A program made the translations under genes and the position numbers. A DNA stretch of 64,000 nucleotides from Cytophagaceae bacterium (lineage in GTDB: Bacteria; Bacteroidota; Bacteroidia; Cytophagales; Cytophagaceae). The notes beneath the pieces are model-generated. The model saw only the letters and a list, made by a program, of their open reading frames with translations, did no database searches and was not told where the DNA came from. Location of the stretch: the NCBI GenBank assembly GCA_025454925.1, contig JALONM010000005.1:1-64000 (forward strand), read 5' to 3'. Positions within the stretch are counted from its first letter, which is position 1, and each line of letters begins with the position of its first letter. Below are positions 1-9,436 of this stretch, one piece after another.

Positions 1-2
1 CG

Positions 3-2552
3 TGTTTTCATTCGCTCCAATTATATCTTCAGAAAGGCCCATTTTCTTATCAATGGGAAAAAAGTACAAATGGTGGAACATCATGGACCTCAATTTCCGG
101 GGCTACCGGACAAGATTATTCCTTTTATAGTTTGACATCTGCTACGCTATTCAGAAGGATCGTAAGTTCCGGAAATGCAATTCCAAACACTAGTGCCTCT
201 GTTTTAATTACCATTTATCCTCCAATCTCCAATAACAATATCAACGGAAATCAAACATTGATTTGTGGAAACACATATTTTGATCCAAATCCATTAATTG
301 GTAATCTCCCGAGTGGTGGCAACAATACATTCTCATACTATTGGGAATACAGCTACAATCAATCAACATGGATTACAATTGCTAATAGCAATTCGATGAG
401 TTATGATCCCCCTGTTATTTCCAACAACAATTCTTACCAAAACATCTATTACAGAAGAGTGGTTAAATCAGGCTCTTATACATCATTCAGCAATTCAATT
501 TTAGTGCAATTCCAATTTCCCGACCCAATACAAAACAATAGCATTTTATTCCAAACAAACGATCCAAAAGTTCAGCAAGGTGGAAATCATTATGTAAGCT
601 GTACATCAAGTGCAGATCCTAACATAATTATTGGATCAACTCCTACAGGTGCCGGTGCAGCAATATTTTCTTACCAATGGATGTATTCCATAGATGGTGG
701 AATAACACTGCTAAATTATGCGGGAGCGACTTCCAAAGATTTTGATCCACCAATTATTAGCCAATATACTTTGATCTATAGAAAGGTAATGACTAACAAC
801 TGTAACATTCCTAGCGTAAGTTTACCAGTAGCTGTATATACACAATTAACACAGAACACTATTTGCTGTAATAATAATATTTCCTGTTCATTTGACCCAC
901 CTATTCTTACTGGAAATTCATTTAACTCATCTCCCACATTATTTCAATGGCAATCAAGCATCGATGGAATGAATTGGAACCCTATTTCTGGAGCTACTTC
1001 AGCCAATTATGACCCATCCAAAATATCTACAAGCATGCACTTTCGAAGAATGGCTACTAGTCATGCATCTTGCAGCTTTGTTCCAAGTAATATTTCTACG
1101 CAAACACTACTGCATCCCATGATTGAATTTCAAGAAACATCAAATCCTTTATCATTGTCAGATGTTTCAAATGCAGATTTCATGTTACCATTAGATTTTA
1201 ATCGAGATTCATATTCTGATATATTTTTAAGCAATAAGATGAGTGGAAATAACACCATCTATTTGAATCAAGGAAATGGCACGTTTGCAGCAACAAACAA
1301 TATCATTAATTCATTATCCTTGAATGAAAATCCGGACAATGCTATAGTTGGCGATTTCAATGGAGATCAAAGCGAAGATTTATTCTATCATTGGAAAAAT
1401 ACAGGAAACAACCGAATTTTTCTAAGTAATGCTCCTGCGACAGCTAACTTTAATATCATAAACAACCCAATTAATGCGACGAATATTAACGAGAATCCAG
1501 ATTATGTTATAGTTGGAAACTTCAACAATGACAATTATAGCGATTTATTCTTCTTCTGGAGATCCACCGGTATAAATCGATTATTTATTAACAACAAGAA
1601 TAATACATTTTCTACCTACAGTAATCCTATTGCAAGCAGCGCTGTAAATGAATTCTCAGACTATCTCGTTTCTGGAGACTTTAATGGAGATTCTAAAACT
1701 GATCTATACTTTTTCTGGAAAGCCAGCGGAACCAACAGATTATTTACTACTACTAATACCACTGGAATTTTTTCTTACGCTTCGAATCCAATTTCTAATG
1801 CAGCGATAAATGAAAATCCAGATTATGTGATAACAGGAGATTTCGGTTCAGACACCAAAACAGATTTGTTTATTGGGTGGAAAAGCACCGGTAAAAATCT
1901 CCTCTTTTTAAGCAATGGAACATCCTTCGCTCAAACAAATTATCCAATAAAAGCTACTTCTATAAATGAAAACCCAGATTATATTATTCCTACCAGATTG
2001 ACAAACTCAGGAAAAAATGATCTCCTTTTTTTCTGGCGAAATACTGGAATCAATAAAATTATGACTTCGAATGGAACATCATTTAATCAATGTTATAATT
2101 ATCTATCGATCTGTTCTGTGAACGAATACCCAGACAAAATTTTAAGTGGCAAATTCTCAAGCAATCCATATTCAAGTCTGTTATTTACATGGAAGTCTAT
2201 TGGGAGAAGCAGAATTTACTCTACTTCTACTAACTTAATTTGTAATAGTAATTATAGATTGAATGAAATAGGAAACGACCTTGATAACTCCAAGCAATAC
2301 CAATCACAGGCTATTGCATACCCTAACCCTTTTACAAATGAAATTACGCTGGAATTTTGGGTAGAAAACCCTTCGACCTCTATAATCGAATTTTACAACT
2401 CACTAGGAGAAAGAGTGATAACCCATCAATTATTCTCGAATGAAGGAGTTAATAGCCCGAAAATTTCGTTGCACAATCTAGTTCCTGGAATTTACTACTA
2501 TAAAATTTTAATAGACGGAAATCAAAAATTCTCTGGAACTTTACTAAAATAA
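3..2552 (+). CDS. T9SS-exported surface protein, Ig-like repeats plus FG-GAP/VCBS-type propeller (5' end outside window)
   Basis: The frame is open without a stop from the left edge, so this is the C-terminal 849 residues of a larger protein; a TTG at 132 is internal because the same repeat family continues upstream of it. Four degenerate Ig-like units (roughly bases 40-200, 250-510, 540-850, 860-1110) share W-x-x-S-x-(D/N)-G, a Tyr-Asp-Pro-Pro-like turn and a closing (Y/F)RR. Bases about 1170-2240 hold seven units of about 58 residues with NPDY-x-x-x-GDFNGD-x-x-x-DL-x-FFW and Asp/Asn-rich FG-GAP/VCBS-like Ca-binding loops; seven units suggest a seven-bladed propeller, and the last two have lost most loop acids. 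The C-terminus (from base 2317, YPNPF...GIYYYKI...) is a type A T9SS sorting domain. It is probably cell-surface attached or secreted. Ligand unknown. A hairpin terminator follows the stop. Confidence 0.85.
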   Translation, partial: CFHSLQLYLQKGPFSYQWEKSTNGGTSWTSISGATGQDYSFYSLTSATLFRRIVSSGNAIPNTSASVLITIYPPISNNNINGNQTLICGNTYFDPNPLIGNLPSGGNNTFSYYWEYSYNQSTWITIANSNSMSYDPPVISNNNSYQNIYYRRVVKSGSYTSFSNSILVQFQFPDPIQNNSILFQTNDPKVQQGGNHYVSCTSSADPNIIIGSTPTGAGAAIFSYQWMYSIDGGITLLNYAGATSKDFDPPIISQYTLIYRKVMTNNCNIPSVSLPVAVYTQLTQNTICCNNNISCSFDPPILTGNSFNSSPTLFQWQSSIDGMNWNPISGATSANYDPSKISTSMHFRRMATSHASCSFVPSNISTQTLLHPMIEFQETSNPLSLSDVSNADFMLPLDFNRDSYSDIFLSNKMSGNNTIYLNQGNGTFAATNNIINSLSLNENPDNAIVGDFNGDQSEDLFYHWKNTGNNRIFLSNAPATANFNIINNPINATNINENPDYVIVGNFNNDNYSDLFFFWRSTGINRLFINNKNNTFSTYSNPIASSAVNEFSDYLVSGDFNGDSKTDLYFFWKASGTNRLFTTTNTTGIFSYASNPISNAAINENPDYVITGDFGSDTKTDLFIGWKSTGKNLLFLSNGTSFAQTNYPIKATSINENPDYIIPTRLTNSGKNDLLFFWRNTGINKIMTSNGTSFNQCYNYLSICSVNEYPDKILSGKFSSNPYSSLLFTWKSIGRSRIYSTSTNLICNSNYRLNEIGNDLDNSKQYQSQAIAYPNPFTNEITLEFWVENPSTSIIEFYNSLGERVITHQLFSNEGVNSPKISLHNLVPGIYYYKILIDGNQKFSGTLLK

Positions 2553-2577
2553 ATTAAGAAACAACATTCCTATTCCC

Positions 2578-2625
2578 AAAAAGCGAAAACCCCAACTATA
2601 GTTCATCGGGGTTTTCGCTTTTTTT
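2578..2625 (+). terminator. Rho-independent terminator after the T9SS surface protein
   Basis: The arms AAGCGAAAACCCC (2581-2593) and GGGGTTTTCGCTT (2608-2620) pair perfectly across a 14-base loop and are followed by a T run to 2625. The rest of the gene-free stretch up to 2857 is AT-rich and shows no convincing promoter match. Confidence 0.9.
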
Positions 2626-2857
2626 ATGTACGAAAAACTCGAAGCATTATTAATAACACCCCAAAAATTGATTATAGATTGCTGGAACGTTTAATGTTAA
2701 AAAAAATTACAATCTAACTAAATATAAAACCGTAATTATGCTACTCAAATTCAAACTGTTTTAAACGATATAAATTAAGACTAAATTACACTACTAATTT
2801 TAGTCACGATACGAAGTTCTAACAAATTGACTTTCTTTGTAGATATAGCACGCAGTA

Positions 2858-3757
2858 ATGAGAAATAATAAGATTGGTATAGGATATATTACATGCAACA
2901 ACCAAACTCGATTTACCCAAACAGTGCATCGAGTTCCTGATATCGGGGAATGGGTGATCATTAACGATGGGCGTCCTTATCCAAAAGAGGCCTATCCACC
3001 TTCGGCTTTCGTGATAGAACATACAGTAAACCAAGGTGTGGGAAAATCTAAAAACGAAGCCCTTCAATATTTAATGGAAAAAGGTTGTGAACACATTTTC
3101 TTAGTGGAAGACGATGTAATCATTGTTAACCCATCCATATTCTATGCTTATATTGATGCTGCCCGAGAAACTGGAATATTACATTTCAACTATGCTCTGC
3201 AAGGACCTCATAATAGAAAACAACCCCTTAACAAGCCTTCCATTTTAGAAAAAATATGGAAGAGAATAAGCTACCAAACAGAAAACGCCAATGCCGCTGA
3301 CAGGGTCAAATTGGATCCACTATCTGCACCAGATCCAAGGCTTGAACTAGAATATCCAGGAGGCACCAAACTACGATTATTTAGAAATTGTGCTGGAGCT
3401 TTCTGTTATTATCACAGAAGTGTATTAAATGAGGTGGGGCTTATGGATGAAAATTTCAGAAATGCCTGGGAACATGTTCACCATACATATAAAATCATTC
3501 AAGCTGGATTCCATCCCCCCTTCTGGTGGTTTGCAGATATTGAACAAAGCGAGTATATGCTCGACAATACGCCAGACTGTATTGTGGAAAGTACTATTGG
3601 AAAATCTGAGAAGTGGCTTGAAAATGTTGAATGGGGAGCTAATTATTTTAAAAAGTTAGAAGGTAAGAAACCCGGAGAAATCAACGATGTAGGTTTACAA
3701 AAGGTAAGGACAATTTTGAAAGAATTGAAACGAAAAAATACTCCTCAAAATAGTTAA
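2858..3757 (+). CDS. Glycosyltransferase, GT-A fold (GT2-like)
   Basis: A 299-residue protein without signal peptide or membrane segment. It opens with the beta-strand GIGYITCNN and has an acidic EDD triad at residues 84-86 (FLVEDDVII), the expected metal/nucleotide-sugar site of GT-A enzymes; a conserved-looking FRNCAGAFCYYHRSVL segment lies in the acceptor half. It probably transfers a sugar during synthesis of the polysaccharide made by the following locus. Its stop overlaps the stop of the convergent Wzt-like gene in a shared TTAA. Sugar and acceptor cannot be read from the sequence. Confidence 0.75.
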   Translation: MRNNKIGIGYITCNNQTRFTQTVHRVPDIGEWVIINDGRPYPKEAYPPSAFVIEHTVNQGVGKSKNEALQYLMEKGCEHIFLVEDDVIIVNPSIFYAYIDAARETGILHFNYALQGPHNRKQPLNKPSILEKIWKRISYQTENANAADRVKLDPLSAPDPRLELEYPGGTKLRLFRNCAGAFCYYHRSVLNEVGLMDENFRNAWEHVHHTYKIIQAGFHPPFWWFADIEQSEYMLDNTPDCIVESTIGKSEKWLENVEWGANYFKKLEGKKPGEINDVGLQKVRTILKELKRKNTPQNS

Positions 3758-4992
3758 GTGCGGAGTAATTGAAACTGGTGTGGTGTATAAAATACTCCCT
3801 GACTAGGGGCTAGTCTTCCTGTACCAAAAAAATCTCCTTGTTCAACTTCTAAATTACCTGCCATTTCCACCCAGTCGAAAACAGTTTCGCCACTAGCTGC
3901 AAAAAGAGTAAATGAGTATACCCCTGGTTGTAAAGCTATAGTAGGAATACTTACTTGAACCGAAACGGAGGAATCTTGAACTAAAAAAAGTTGATCAGTT
4001 AAATCATTACTCAACAACAAGACTCTTTGTCCAAACTCATTATCAATTCCAATACTAATTTTAACTGAATGCAGGGGGTAGTTAATACGCTTGGTTAACT
4101 GCAACAAAATACTTCCTTGCCTTCCGCAACGTAAAGATGGTGTAAACTGATTCGATTCATCTTTGAACTGAATTGATTCAAAAAGAAGTTGCCCATTGCC
4201 TTTTCGATCGGAACGATCTTTTAATAAAATAAGAGTGTTGCCTGCAGATTTTATATACTTACTCAACCCCGTTTCCATATCCCCATCAAATTCAACAGAA
4301 CCTGACTTTAGGAATACAACTTTATTACATAAATTCTGTATGGCAGATAAGTTATGGCTAACGAACAATACCGTTCGTCCTTCTCCTGTTACCTCTTTCA
4401 TTTTGCCCAAGCACTTTTTCTGAAACTCTGCATCCCCAACAGCTAAGACTTCATCGACGATCAAAATTTCAGGCTCCAAATGTGCGGCAACAGCAAACGC
4501 AAGACGTACATACATTCCGGAAGAATAGCGTTTCACTGGAGTGTCAAGAAATCTGGAGACCTCAGCGAAAGCGACTATCTCATCGAATTTCATTTTAATC
4601 TCATTCCTGCTCATTCCTAATATGGAGCCATTAAGAAATATATTCTCTCTTCCGGTGAGTTCCGGATGGAATCCTGTCCCCACCTCCAGCAAGCTGGCTA
4701 CTCTTCCGCGTATCACCACCCTACCAGAAGTTGGTTCTGTTATGCGGCTTAAAATTTTTAACAATGTTGATTTACCTGCACCGTTTCTGCCGATAATCCC
4801 CACGCGGTCGCCTTGATTAACCTGAAATGACACCTGATTTAATGCCCAAAAATCTTCTTTCTTAGCAGTATTGGGAGATGAGAAATTTCTAAAAAAGTGC
4901 TGAATGGAATCCCGCAAGGTAGAATAGGCTTGCTCTTCATGACGAAGCACGTAGTGCTTACTAATATTTTCTACTTCAATTATAGGTTCCAT
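3754..4992 (-). CDS. wzt: Polysaccharide ABC exporter, ATP-binding subunit with Wzt-type C-terminal domain
   Basis: A 412-residue ATPase of a Wzm/Wzt-type exporter that moves finished O-antigen-like glycan across the inner membrane. The nucleotide-binding domain shows Walker A GRNGAGKST (about residues 68-76), signature YSSGMYVRLAF (about 156-166) and Walker B ILIVDEVLAVGD (about 176-187). Residues about 265-412 form an extra beta-rich domain of the kind that, in known Wzt proteins, reads the modified non-reducing end of the glycan. I chose the ATG at 4990-4992, which overlaps the permease stop as TGATG; an in-frame TTG one codon upstream is less likely. The permease lies directly upstream and the two should be co-translated. 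Confidence 0.9.
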   Translation of the reverse strand: MEPIIEVENISKHYVLRHEEQAYSTLRDSIQHFFRNFSSPNTAKKEDFWALNQVSFQVNQGDRVGIIGRNGAGKSTLLKILSRITEPTSGRVVIRGRVASLLEVGTGFHPELTGRENIFLNGSILGMSRNEIKMKFDEIVAFAEVSRFLDTPVKRYSSGMYVRLAFAVAAHLEPEILIVDEVLAVGDAEFQKKCLGKMKEVTGEGRTVLFVSHNLSAIQNLCNKVVFLKSGSVEFDGDMETGLSKYIKSAGNTLILLKDRSDRKGNGQLLFESIQFKDESNQFTPSLRCGRQGSILLQLTKRINYPLHSVKISIGIDNEFGQRVLLLSNDLTDQLFLVQDSSVSVQVSIPTIALQPGVYSFTLFAASGETVFDWVEMAGNLEVEQGDFFGTGRLAPSQGVFYTPHQFQLLRT

Positions 4993-5831
4993 CAAATTAC
5001 ATCAGCAAAAGAACGTTCCGTTTTCCTGAAATAGAAAACGCCTAACCACAGAAACACTATGGACGAGGAGAATGAAATTAAAAAACCCATACTGTTTAAT
5101 GTTTCAGTGGAGCCCAAGATACACCACTTAAATCCATCAATAACGGCCACCATGGGGTTTAAAGAATACATTACTTTCATCCAGAGTGCGACGGATTCAT
5201 TTGAATAAATGACTGAGGCACTACTAAATGCAATCGGAGAAACAAACAGACCTACTTGCACTATAAAGGGTATAATAAACCTAAAATCCCGATATTTAAC
5301 ATTCAAAGATGCTACAAGCAAACCTGTCCCAAAAGAAGCAAGTATGGCAGCCAGTAGAAAAAAAGGTAAAAACAAAAACTGAACTGGCGGAACATATTGC
5401 TGCCAAATCATTATGATTATAACCAATACAAAAGAAACAAGAAAATCAATTAAACAGACCACCATGGAACTTGCTGGAACTAGAATTCTTGGGAAATATA
5501 CTTTACTTAGAAGATTGGAGTTGGCAACTAAAGAATTACTGATATCGGAGAATGAAGTAGAAAAAAACTGCCAAGGAAGAATAGCGGCAGCAACAGACAA
5601 AACCATGTTGGCTTCATTTTGTCCGAAAGCCTTTCGAAACATAACGAAGGCCAGAATATAAAACAAAGGCCTTAAAACACTCCATGAAGCTCCGATAAAG
5701 GTTTGTTTATATCTTACTAAAACATCCCGCCAAGCCAGGAAAAAAAACAAGCCACGATAATTCCAAAGATCTCTCCAATAATTTCCTGCCTGAGATCCGG
5801 GTTCAATAATTGACTTATAAGTTGTGGCCAT
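4992..5831 (-). CDS. wzm: Polysaccharide ABC exporter, permease subunit
   Basis: A 279-residue ABC-2-type integral membrane protein with about six hydrophobic segments. The N-terminal part (YWRDLWNYRGLFFFLAWRDV, then VRYKQTFIGASWSVLRPL) is the amphipathic and first-membrane region typical of Wzm/TagG/KpsM permeases. It should form the channel half of the exporter with the ATPase encoded immediately downstream, stop and start overlapping as TGATG. The ATG at 5829-5831 is preferred over a GTG one codon upstream. First gene of the minus-strand pair; it diverges from the methyltransferase-like gene at 5948. Confidence 0.92.
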   Translation of the reverse strand: MATTYKSIIEPGSQAGNYWRDLWNYRGLFFFLAWRDVLVRYKQTFIGASWSVLRPLFYILAFVMFRKAFGQNEANMVLSVAAAILPWQFFSTSFSDISNSLVANSNLLSKVYFPRILVPASSMVVCLIDFLVSFVLVIIIMIWQQYVPPVQFLFLPFFLLAAILASFGTGLLVASLNVKYRDFRFIIPFIVQVGLFVSPIAFSSASVIYSNESVALWMKVMYSLNPMVAVIDGFKWCILGSTETLNSMGFLISFSSSIVFLWLGVFYFRKTERSFADVI

Positions 5832-5934
5832 CACGAAATTGCGCGTTTTAAAAACGCAATAACAAAATTAACCAAATACCACCAAATTCAAAACCAAGGT
5901 ATTTTAGGGAATCAGAAAATTCATTGGATTCTAG

Positions 5935-5942
5935 TATATTTG
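5935..5942 (+). promoter_or_regulatory. Bacteroidota -7 box (TATATTTG)
   Basis: A perfect match to TAnnTTTG only 5 bases before the ATG at 5948. No TTG/TTTG lies at the expected 19-21 bases upstream, so this is half a promoter by sequence. Confidence 0.4.
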
Positions 5943-5947
5943 AAGAA

Positions 5948-6670
5948 ATGATTCAGAAAGTAAAAAAATTATATCATCGCCTATTAACGCTGGAAGAAGC
6001 TAGTCTGGCAAATACCAAAGAATTGGAGTGGGCTCACATTTATCACGACAGCATACGCGGCAAAAAATGGCTAGAGGAATTAAGCCTTTCACCAGGAAGA
6101 TGGGCAGGTAACTATTCTTTCTTTTATGTGCTGAATCGAATACTCTCCGACCATAGACCTAAAAGAATCATAGAATTTGGATTGGGTGAGTCCACTAAAA
6201 TGATCTCTTCCTTCTTGAGCCATGAGCTAACGGATTCAAAACTACTTACAGTAGAACATTCAAAAGACTGGAACGATGCCTTCAATAAAAGATTTAAGAG
6301 ATCTGAACGCTGCCAGACTCTCCTTGTTGAGCTGCAAGAAAAAGAATACAAAGGAAAGCATTATACCGGATACAAGGATATCACTGCAAAGGTCAACGAA
6401 AAGTTTGACTTATATCTGGTAGACGGGCCGTTTGGTTCTGACCACTATTCCCGATATGACATAGCAGCCATTACTCATAATTTAAATAAAGAGGATCAAT
6501 TCATAATAATTATGGATGATTGCCAGAGACTTGGAGAAGAACAAACCATTATAGAACTTGAATCTTCCCTTCTAAATCGTGGAATTTCTGTTTTCAAAGG
6601 AAAATATGAAGGGAATAAATCCCAAATAGTTCTTGCCACAGAGAAGTATAAATACAGCACCAGTCTTTAA
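5948..6670 (+). CDS. Class I SAM-dependent methyltransferase-like protein
   Basis: A 240-residue soluble protein with a Rossmann-type core: strand and glycine loop IIEFGLGESTKMI (motif I), LLTVEHS with an acid at the end of the second strand, and FDLYLVDGPFG (motif IV region). It resembles O-methyltransferase-like proteins of glycan loci. The start is set at the first ATG; a TTG eight codons upstream is possible. It sits two bases before a glycosyltransferase gene. I infer that it modifies a sugar of the exported polysaccharide; the donor and target are not shown by the sequence. Confidence 0.7.
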   Translation: MIQKVKKLYHRLLTLEEASLANTKELEWAHIYHDSIRGKKWLEELSLSPGRWAGNYSFFYVLNRILSDHRPKRIIEFGLGESTKMISSFLSHELTDSKLLTVEHSKDWNDAFNKRFKRSERCQTLLVELQEKEYKGKHYTGYKDITAKVNEKFDLYLVDGPFGSDHYSRYDIAAITHNLNKEDQFIIIMDDCQRLGEEQTIIELESSLLNRGISVFKGKYEGNKSQIVLATEKYKYSTSL

Positions 6671-6672
6671 CG

Positions 6673-7599
6673 ATGCTCGCCCCTGTAGCCCTTTTCGCAT
6701 ACAACCGTCCAGATTACCTGAGCGATACCCTAAAAGCACTTCGCGCAAATGAACTGGCTTCAGAAACTGATTTGTATATCTTTTGTGATGGACCAAAACC
6801 CAATGCAATGGTTACAGAATTAAATGCGATTGATGCAGTAAAAAAAATGGCGCATTCTGCTACTGGATTTAAAACACTCACGGTACAACCTAGCACTTTC
6901 AACAAAGGACTAGCAGCTTCGATTGTACAGGGGGTAACTGAACTAATCGAAAAACATGAAAAAGTAATTGTTTTGGAAGATGACATTGTGACTTCCCCAT
7001 ATTTTCTCGATTACATGAATACCTCATTAGACCTTTATGAAAATAAAAACAATGTAATAAGCATACATGGATATTGTTATCCTGCATCGTTTGGGTCAGG
7101 TATTCCCGAAACTTTCTTCCTAAAGGGTGCTGATTGCTGGGGATGGGCAACATGGAAAAGAGGTTGGAAATTATTTAATCCGGATGCGAATGCATTAATC
7201 GATGAAATTAAAACCCAGAATCTAATCAATGAGTTTAACTTCAATAATAGTTATCCTTATTTTGAAATGCTGGAAGAAACTGCCATACGAAATCATTCTT
7301 GGGCTATCAAATGGTATGCTTCAGCCTTCTTATCCAACAAACTTACGCTATACCCCAAACATTCGCTAGTAGTAAATATTGGAGCAACAGGCACCAATAG
7401 CAACGAGCAAACCATGAAGCGTTTTGGGCTGAAACTTTATAACAAAAGAATACAGTATTTCGAATCGTCGTTATCAGAAAACACCTTAGCCAAAAGAAAA
7501 ATTCAAGAGTACCTGATACATGAACAAAGAGGTGGTACTGGAATACTCAATAATATTTCATCAAAATGGTCATCCTTAAAAAAATACTTAAACTTTTAA
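6673..7599 (+). CDS. Glycosyltransferase, GT-A fold (GNT-I/GT2-like)
   Basis: A 308-residue soluble protein beginning APVALFAYNRPDYLSDTLKAL, the nucleotide-binding strand-helix of GT-A enzymes, followed by IFCDGPK and the acidic EDDIVTSPYFLDYM site, which corresponds to the DxD region, and DCWGWATWKRGW in the acceptor half. This combination is typical of small glycosyltransferases related to GNT-I. It starts 2 bases after the preceding stop and its last 34 bases overlap the next gene in another frame, so translation of the three genes is probably coupled. Confidence 0.8.
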   Translation: MLAPVALFAYNRPDYLSDTLKALRANELASETDLYIFCDGPKPNAMVTELNAIDAVKKMAHSATGFKTLTVQPSTFNKGLAASIVQGVTELIEKHEKVIVLEDDIVTSPYFLDYMNTSLDLYENKNNVISIHGYCYPASFGSGIPETFFLKGADCWGWATWKRGWKLFNPDANALIDEIKTQNLINEFNFNNSYPYFEMLEETAIRNHSWAIKWYASAFLSNKLTLYPKHSLVVNIGATGTNSNEQTMKRFGLKLYNKRIQYFESSLSENTLAKRKIQEYLIHEQRGGTGILNNISSKWSSLKKYLNF

Positions 7600-8390
7600 T
7601 TCCTGGTTTTGTCATCGCTTGGTATCATAGTAAGCGGCAAACACAAGAAACCATTTATTGGAAAGGAATCTACCAACATTTTGACGAAGCGAAAAAACAT
7701 TGCAGAGGGTATGATTCTGATTCAATATTCACGAAAGTAAAAAAATCTGCTCTTCAAGTAAAAAGAGGCGAAGCAGCATTTGAAAGAGATTCTGTAGCCT
7801 TTCAGAAACCCGAATTCAACTGGTCTCTTATTGCTTCCCTATATAGGGTACTTGGTTCCAGAAAATCTTTTCACGTAGTAGATTTTGGAGGCTCTTTAGG
7901 AAGTAGCTACTTTCAAAACAGAAAACACTTCGCTCATATTCATGATTTAAAATGGTCTATTGTAGAACAACCTCATTTCGTAAAATTCGGACAAGAAGAA
8001 CTACAAGATCAGGTACTCTCATTTTATAATTCTATCGAAGAATGTTTGGCTTGTGCACCTATCGATGTAATATTATTTTCTAGTGTATTGCAGTACCTGC
8101 CAGACCCCGATGGAATACTTAAACAGGTGCGAAAAATAAAAATACCGTATGTTCTGCTAGACAGAACGGCTGTATGCACTTCCAACGAATTCTGGACCGT
8201 TCAAACCATACACGAGCCTATTTACGAAGGCAGTTATCCAGCTTTCTTTTTTAATAACGAAAAGTTACTGGAAAGATTTAAACCTGACTATAAGTTATTG
8301 TATACATTCGAGAATAATATTACCGATGCCCGGCTGATTGAAAACCAGCCATGTCAATGGATTGGGTTTTTGTTTGAATCCTGTAATTGA
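7566..8390 (+). CDS. Putative methyltransferase, TIGR04325 (LIC12133) type
   Basis: A 274-residue protein with a hydrophobic N-terminal helix (LKKILKLLIPGFVIAWYH) and a degenerate SAM-binding core. The motif VVDFGGSLGSSYFQNRK is the hallmark of the TIGR04325 family seen in O-antigen and capsule loci; VILFSSVLQYLPDPDGIL is the usual methyltransferase post-motif. The ATG lies inside the 3' end of the preceding glycosyltransferase gene (34-base overlap). It is a candidate for terminal methylation of the glycan. Family membership is clear by motif; the reaction is inferred. Confidence 0.75.
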   Translation: MVILKKILKLLIPGFVIAWYHSKRQTQETIYWKGIYQHFDEAKKHCRGYDSDSIFTKVKKSALQVKRGEAAFERDSVAFQKPEFNWSLIASLYRVLGSRKSFHVVDFGGSLGSSYFQNRKHFAHIHDLKWSIVEQPHFVKFGQEELQDQVLSFYNSIEECLACAPIDVILFSSVLQYLPDPDGILKQVRKIKIPYVLLDRTAVCTSNEFWTVQTIHEPIYEGSYPAFFFNNEKLLERFKPDYKLLYTFENNITDARLIENQPCQWIGFLFESCN

Positions 8391-8399
8391 GATTGTACC

Positions 8400-9425
8400 A
8401 TGAAACAGCATTTTTGCACCCTCTTCAATTCGTATTACCTATCGCGTGGCCTGGCCTTATATCAATCCCTAATCAAACAAAACATTTCATTTGATTTATA
8501 TGTTTTTTGTTTTGATGATATTGCATATCGATATCTCATCCAAAAGCAATTACCACATCTTATTCCTGTTTCGCTTTCAGAACTTGAAAATTATTTCCCT
8601 GAGTTATTGAGTGTAAAAAAGGAGCGATCACTAGGTGAATATTGCTGGACATCCACATCATTTACCCTTCGATATTGTTTGGAAAAGGAAAACGTAGAAC
8701 ATTGTACCTATTTCGACGCAGATATGTATTTCTACAACAGTCCTAATTTGATCATTCAGGAAAGAGAAAACGCTTCGGTCATTATTACCCCACATCATTA
8801 TGCAGAAGAGTATGATCAATCAGCCATGAGTGGCATTTATTGTGTTCAGTTTATGTATTTTGAAAATACTACATCAGCGCTTGAGGTTCTGCGATGGTGG
8901 TCTGGAGCTTGCATTGAATGGTGTTATTCAAAAGCAGAAGATGGCAAATTCGGTGATCAGAAATACCTTGATTTCTGGCCATATTATTTTCACGGAATCC
9001 ATATCAATCGCCATCACGGGGCAGGAATGGCGCCATGGAATGCAAAGAGATACCAGTTAGAGTCGCGATCTGACTCGTATGAATTAGTACTATCAGAAAC
9101 CCAAACGCGATACCCTCTTGTTTTCTTTCATTTTCATGGTTTAAAATTGTACAGCAATGGAGCTCAACTAACAGACGATCAATATGATTTACCCAAAGAG
9201 GTTAAGGAGTTTTTATACAAAAATTATGTCTCTCTCTTACGTCAATTAGAGTCTGAGATAGAATCAGAATTCAACGATTACCATAGTACCTTTTCAGCCT
9301 ATTCATTTCCCGGATTAAAAACGTATATTCGTACCTATGTACGTTCGTTGCTCCAAAGTATTGAAGGGCTATTTTCCTCTATCTTTGGCAAAGCAGTAAG
9401 AATGATTGGAAGAAATAGAATTTGA
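8400..9425 (+). CDS. Nucleotide-diphospho-sugar transferase-like glycosyltransferase
   Basis: A 341-residue soluble protein. FCTLFNSYYLSRGLALYQSL is the opening seen in GT8-like and related sugar transferases, and CTYFDADMYFYN supplies the DxD metal site. GKFGDQKYLDFWP and INRHHGAGMAPWN resemble the second-substrate region of that superfamily. It begins 9 bases after the TIGR04325 gene, so it belongs to the same operon. Substrate unknown. Confidence 0.72.
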   Translation: MKQHFCTLFNSYYLSRGLALYQSLIKQNISFDLYVFCFDDIAYRYLIQKQLPHLIPVSLSELENYFPELLSVKKERSLGEYCWTSTSFTLRYCLEKENVEHCTYFDADMYFYNSPNLIIQERENASVIITPHHYAEEYDQSAMSGIYCVQFMYFENTTSALEVLRWWSGACIEWCYSKAEDGKFGDQKYLDFWPYYFHGIHINRHHGAGMAPWNAKRYQLESRSDSYELVLSETQTRYPLVFFHFHGLKLYSNGAQLTDDQYDLPKEVKEFLYKNYVSLLRQLESEIESEFNDYHSTFSAYSFPGLKTYIRTYVRSLLQSIEGLFSSIFGKAVRMIGRNRI

Positions 9426-9436
9426 AACTCCTACTA

